Origin: Arthrobacter echini
Lineage (GTDB): Bacteria > Actinomycetota > Actinomycetes > Actinomycetales > Micrococcaceae
Length of the DNA: 64,000 bases
NCBI RefSeq assembly: GCF_004803505.1
Contig: NZ_SSWH01000002.1
Coordinates: 1-64,000, forward strand
Direction of reading: 5' to 3'
The stretch's first letter is position 1. Each line of letters opens with the position of its first letter. Positions 63,212-64,000 of the stretch are shown here, piece after piece. Both the position numbers and the translations under genes were made by a program. The notes beneath the pieces are model-generated. The model worked only from the letters and a program-made list of their open reading frames with translations. It was not told the origin of the DNA and made no database searches.

Positions 63212-64000
63212 TCATTCTATGCGCAGCGCCGGCCCCGAGGAGATGTGCGCCCAACCATCAGCGGGCACCACCCCGTAGTAGAGTCCCTCGAACGTCTCGA
63301 GGGTGGCCTTGATGTCGTGCCTGTTCACCAGTTCCCGGCTCGCCGCGCCCATCCTCCGCCGATCCTCGTCGGGCAGCTCGAAGATCTCGGTGATGCGGCG
63401 TGCCAGCTCACCGGAGTCACCCGGGGTGAAGAGATAGCCGTTCTCACCCTCGAGGACCAGGTGCGGGAGCGCCATCGCATCGGCGAGAAGCACCGGGGTG
63501 GAGGCGGACATGGCCTCGAGGGTCACCAGCGACTGCAGTTCGGCCGTGCCGGGCTGGCAGAAGAGATCCGCGCAGAGATACCGTCTGCGCAGCTCGGCGT
63601 CGTCGACCAGTCCGAGGAAGCTCACCCTGTCCCCGATGCCGAGCCGCGCGACCTGCGCCTGCAGCGCCGGCTTGACCTCACCGCCGCCGACGATCTCGAG
63701 GCGCACACGCAGCCGCTCGGGCACCCTGGCTACCGCATCGATGAGCACGTCGACGTGCTTCTCCTCGGCGAGTCGACCCACGAACAGGACCGTGGGATCC
63801 GGACTCCGCTCGAGCGTCTCACCGGCGCCGGGCTCGTAGTTCGCCGAGTCGATGCCGTTGGAGACCGGGAGCACGCCCGGCAGGAGAGCCTTCTCGAGCA
63901 TCGCCTGCGCAGCGAGCGGAGTCGGTGTGGTGACGGCGGCGGCCTTGCCCATCACCTTCCCCATGTCCTTCCATGAGTTCCGCGCGATGACGTTCTTGAG
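63212..64000 (-). CDS. Glycosyltransferase family 4-like protein, C-terminal part (5' end beyond window)
   Basis: The frame is open to the right edge and stops at 63212, giving 262 residues of the C-terminal GT-B domain. VLFVGRLAEEKHVDVLIDA, VARLGIGDRVSFLGLVDDAEL, and the sugar-nucleotide motif PGTAELQSLVTLEAMSASTPVL are typical of GT4 enzymes (the E-x7-E element lies in AELQSLVTLE). In this group such proteins make mannosyl lipids or other envelope glycoconjugates. The N-terminal acceptor domain is outside the window. Confidence 0.9.
   Translation of the reverse strand, partial: LKNVIARNSWKDMGKVMGKAAAVTTPTPLAAQAMLEKALLPGVLPVSNGIDSANYEPGAGETLERSPDPTVLFVGRLAEEKHVDVLIDAVARVPERLRVRLEIVGGGEVKPALQAQVARLGIGDRVSFLGLVDDAELRRRYLCADLFCQPGTAELQSLVTLEAMSASTPVLLADAMALPHLVLEGENGYLFTPGDSGELARRITEIFELPDEDRRRMGAASRELVNRHDIKATLETFEGLYYGVVPADGWAHISSGPALRIE

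Noticed and set aside
1..64000. CRISPR arrays, insertion sequences, prophage or integrase genes
   Set aside because: No regularly spaced repeats, transposase, integrase or phage structural motifs were found; the short repeats seen are protein linker repeats or terminators.

Overview
The window is GC-rich chromosomal DNA (close to 70 percent G+C by eye) from a high-GC Gram-positive actinobacterium, most likely Arthrobacter sensu lato or another Micrococcaceae. Evidence for this: the housekeeping order M16 peptidase-pnp-rpsO-ribF-truB-rbfA-infB-ylxR-nusA-rimP-proS-ispG-rseP-dxr; a DUF222/HNH gene; a mycothiol-dependent maleylpyruvate isomerase-fold protein; a leucine/branched-chain gene set that matches the Mycobacterium tuberculosis Rv2495c-Rv2506 set; frequent GTG/TTG starts; and many starts lying 6-8 nt after a TANNNT -10 box (leaderless style). 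I saw no insertion sequence, prophage, CRISPR array or plasmid function. Most of the window is core genome.

Region 1 (1-8.3 kb): tail of an unknown gene, a small membrane protein, dapB, and a molybdenum cofactor block. moaE, mogA, moaC, moeA and a membrane-anchored sulfite-oxidase-fold molybdoenzyme lie on the minus strand; moaA and moaD are divergent on the plus strand. A DUF503 protein and an MDMPI-domain protein follow. Region 2 (8.3-33.4 kb): RNA metabolism and translation (M16 peptidase, pnp, rpsO, ribF, truB, rbfA, infB, ylxR, nusA, rimP, proS) with small membrane proteins, a PLP aminotransferase, a DUF4439 exported protein and a TauE-type permease among them. It ends with isoprenoid genes ispG and dxr around the site-2 protease rseP and a SatD-like regulator with its own palindromic operator.

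Region 3 (33.6-36.7 kb): a DUF222/HNH nuclease gene and two unrecognised genes, the most accessory-looking part. Region 4 (36.8-50.2 kb): a tightly overlapping operon mccB-mccA-acd-scoA-scoB-maoC-citE with a divergent TetR regulator and twin operators, then the branched-chain 2-oxoacid dehydrogenase operon bkdA-bkdB-bkdC with a divergent Lrp/AsnC regulator. Together they can take leucine from 2-ketoisocaproate to acetoacetyl-CoA. MaoC and CitE-type enzymes sit where other bacteria use LiuC and LiuE, as in M. tuberculosis, where the CitE homologue Rv2498c cleaves hydroxymethylglutaryl-CoA.

Region 5 (50.2-56.3 kb): two sodium:solute symporters of the acetate/monocarboxylate type, each paired with a small two-helix membrane protein, on either side of a LytS/LytT-type two-component system. 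A CRP/GlxR-like palindrome lies in the divergent promoter region and a better one overlaps the bkd -10 box. Region 6 (56.3-64 kb): the rpsB-tsf-pyrH-frr-cdsA translation/lipid block, an M23-type exported protein with one altered catalytic position, a glutaryl-CoA-dehydrogenase-like enzyme, a CAU-anticodon tRNA with a perfect terminator hairpin, and the C-terminal part of a glycosyltransferase that runs off the window.

The most useful new observations are a 60-bp imperfect palindrome present twice in intergenic DNA, the two CRP/GlxR-like sites, the twin TetR operators, the SatD operator, the widespread leaderless promoter layout and the degenerate MaoC and M23 active-site motifs. I did not find a wholly novel multi-gene system.
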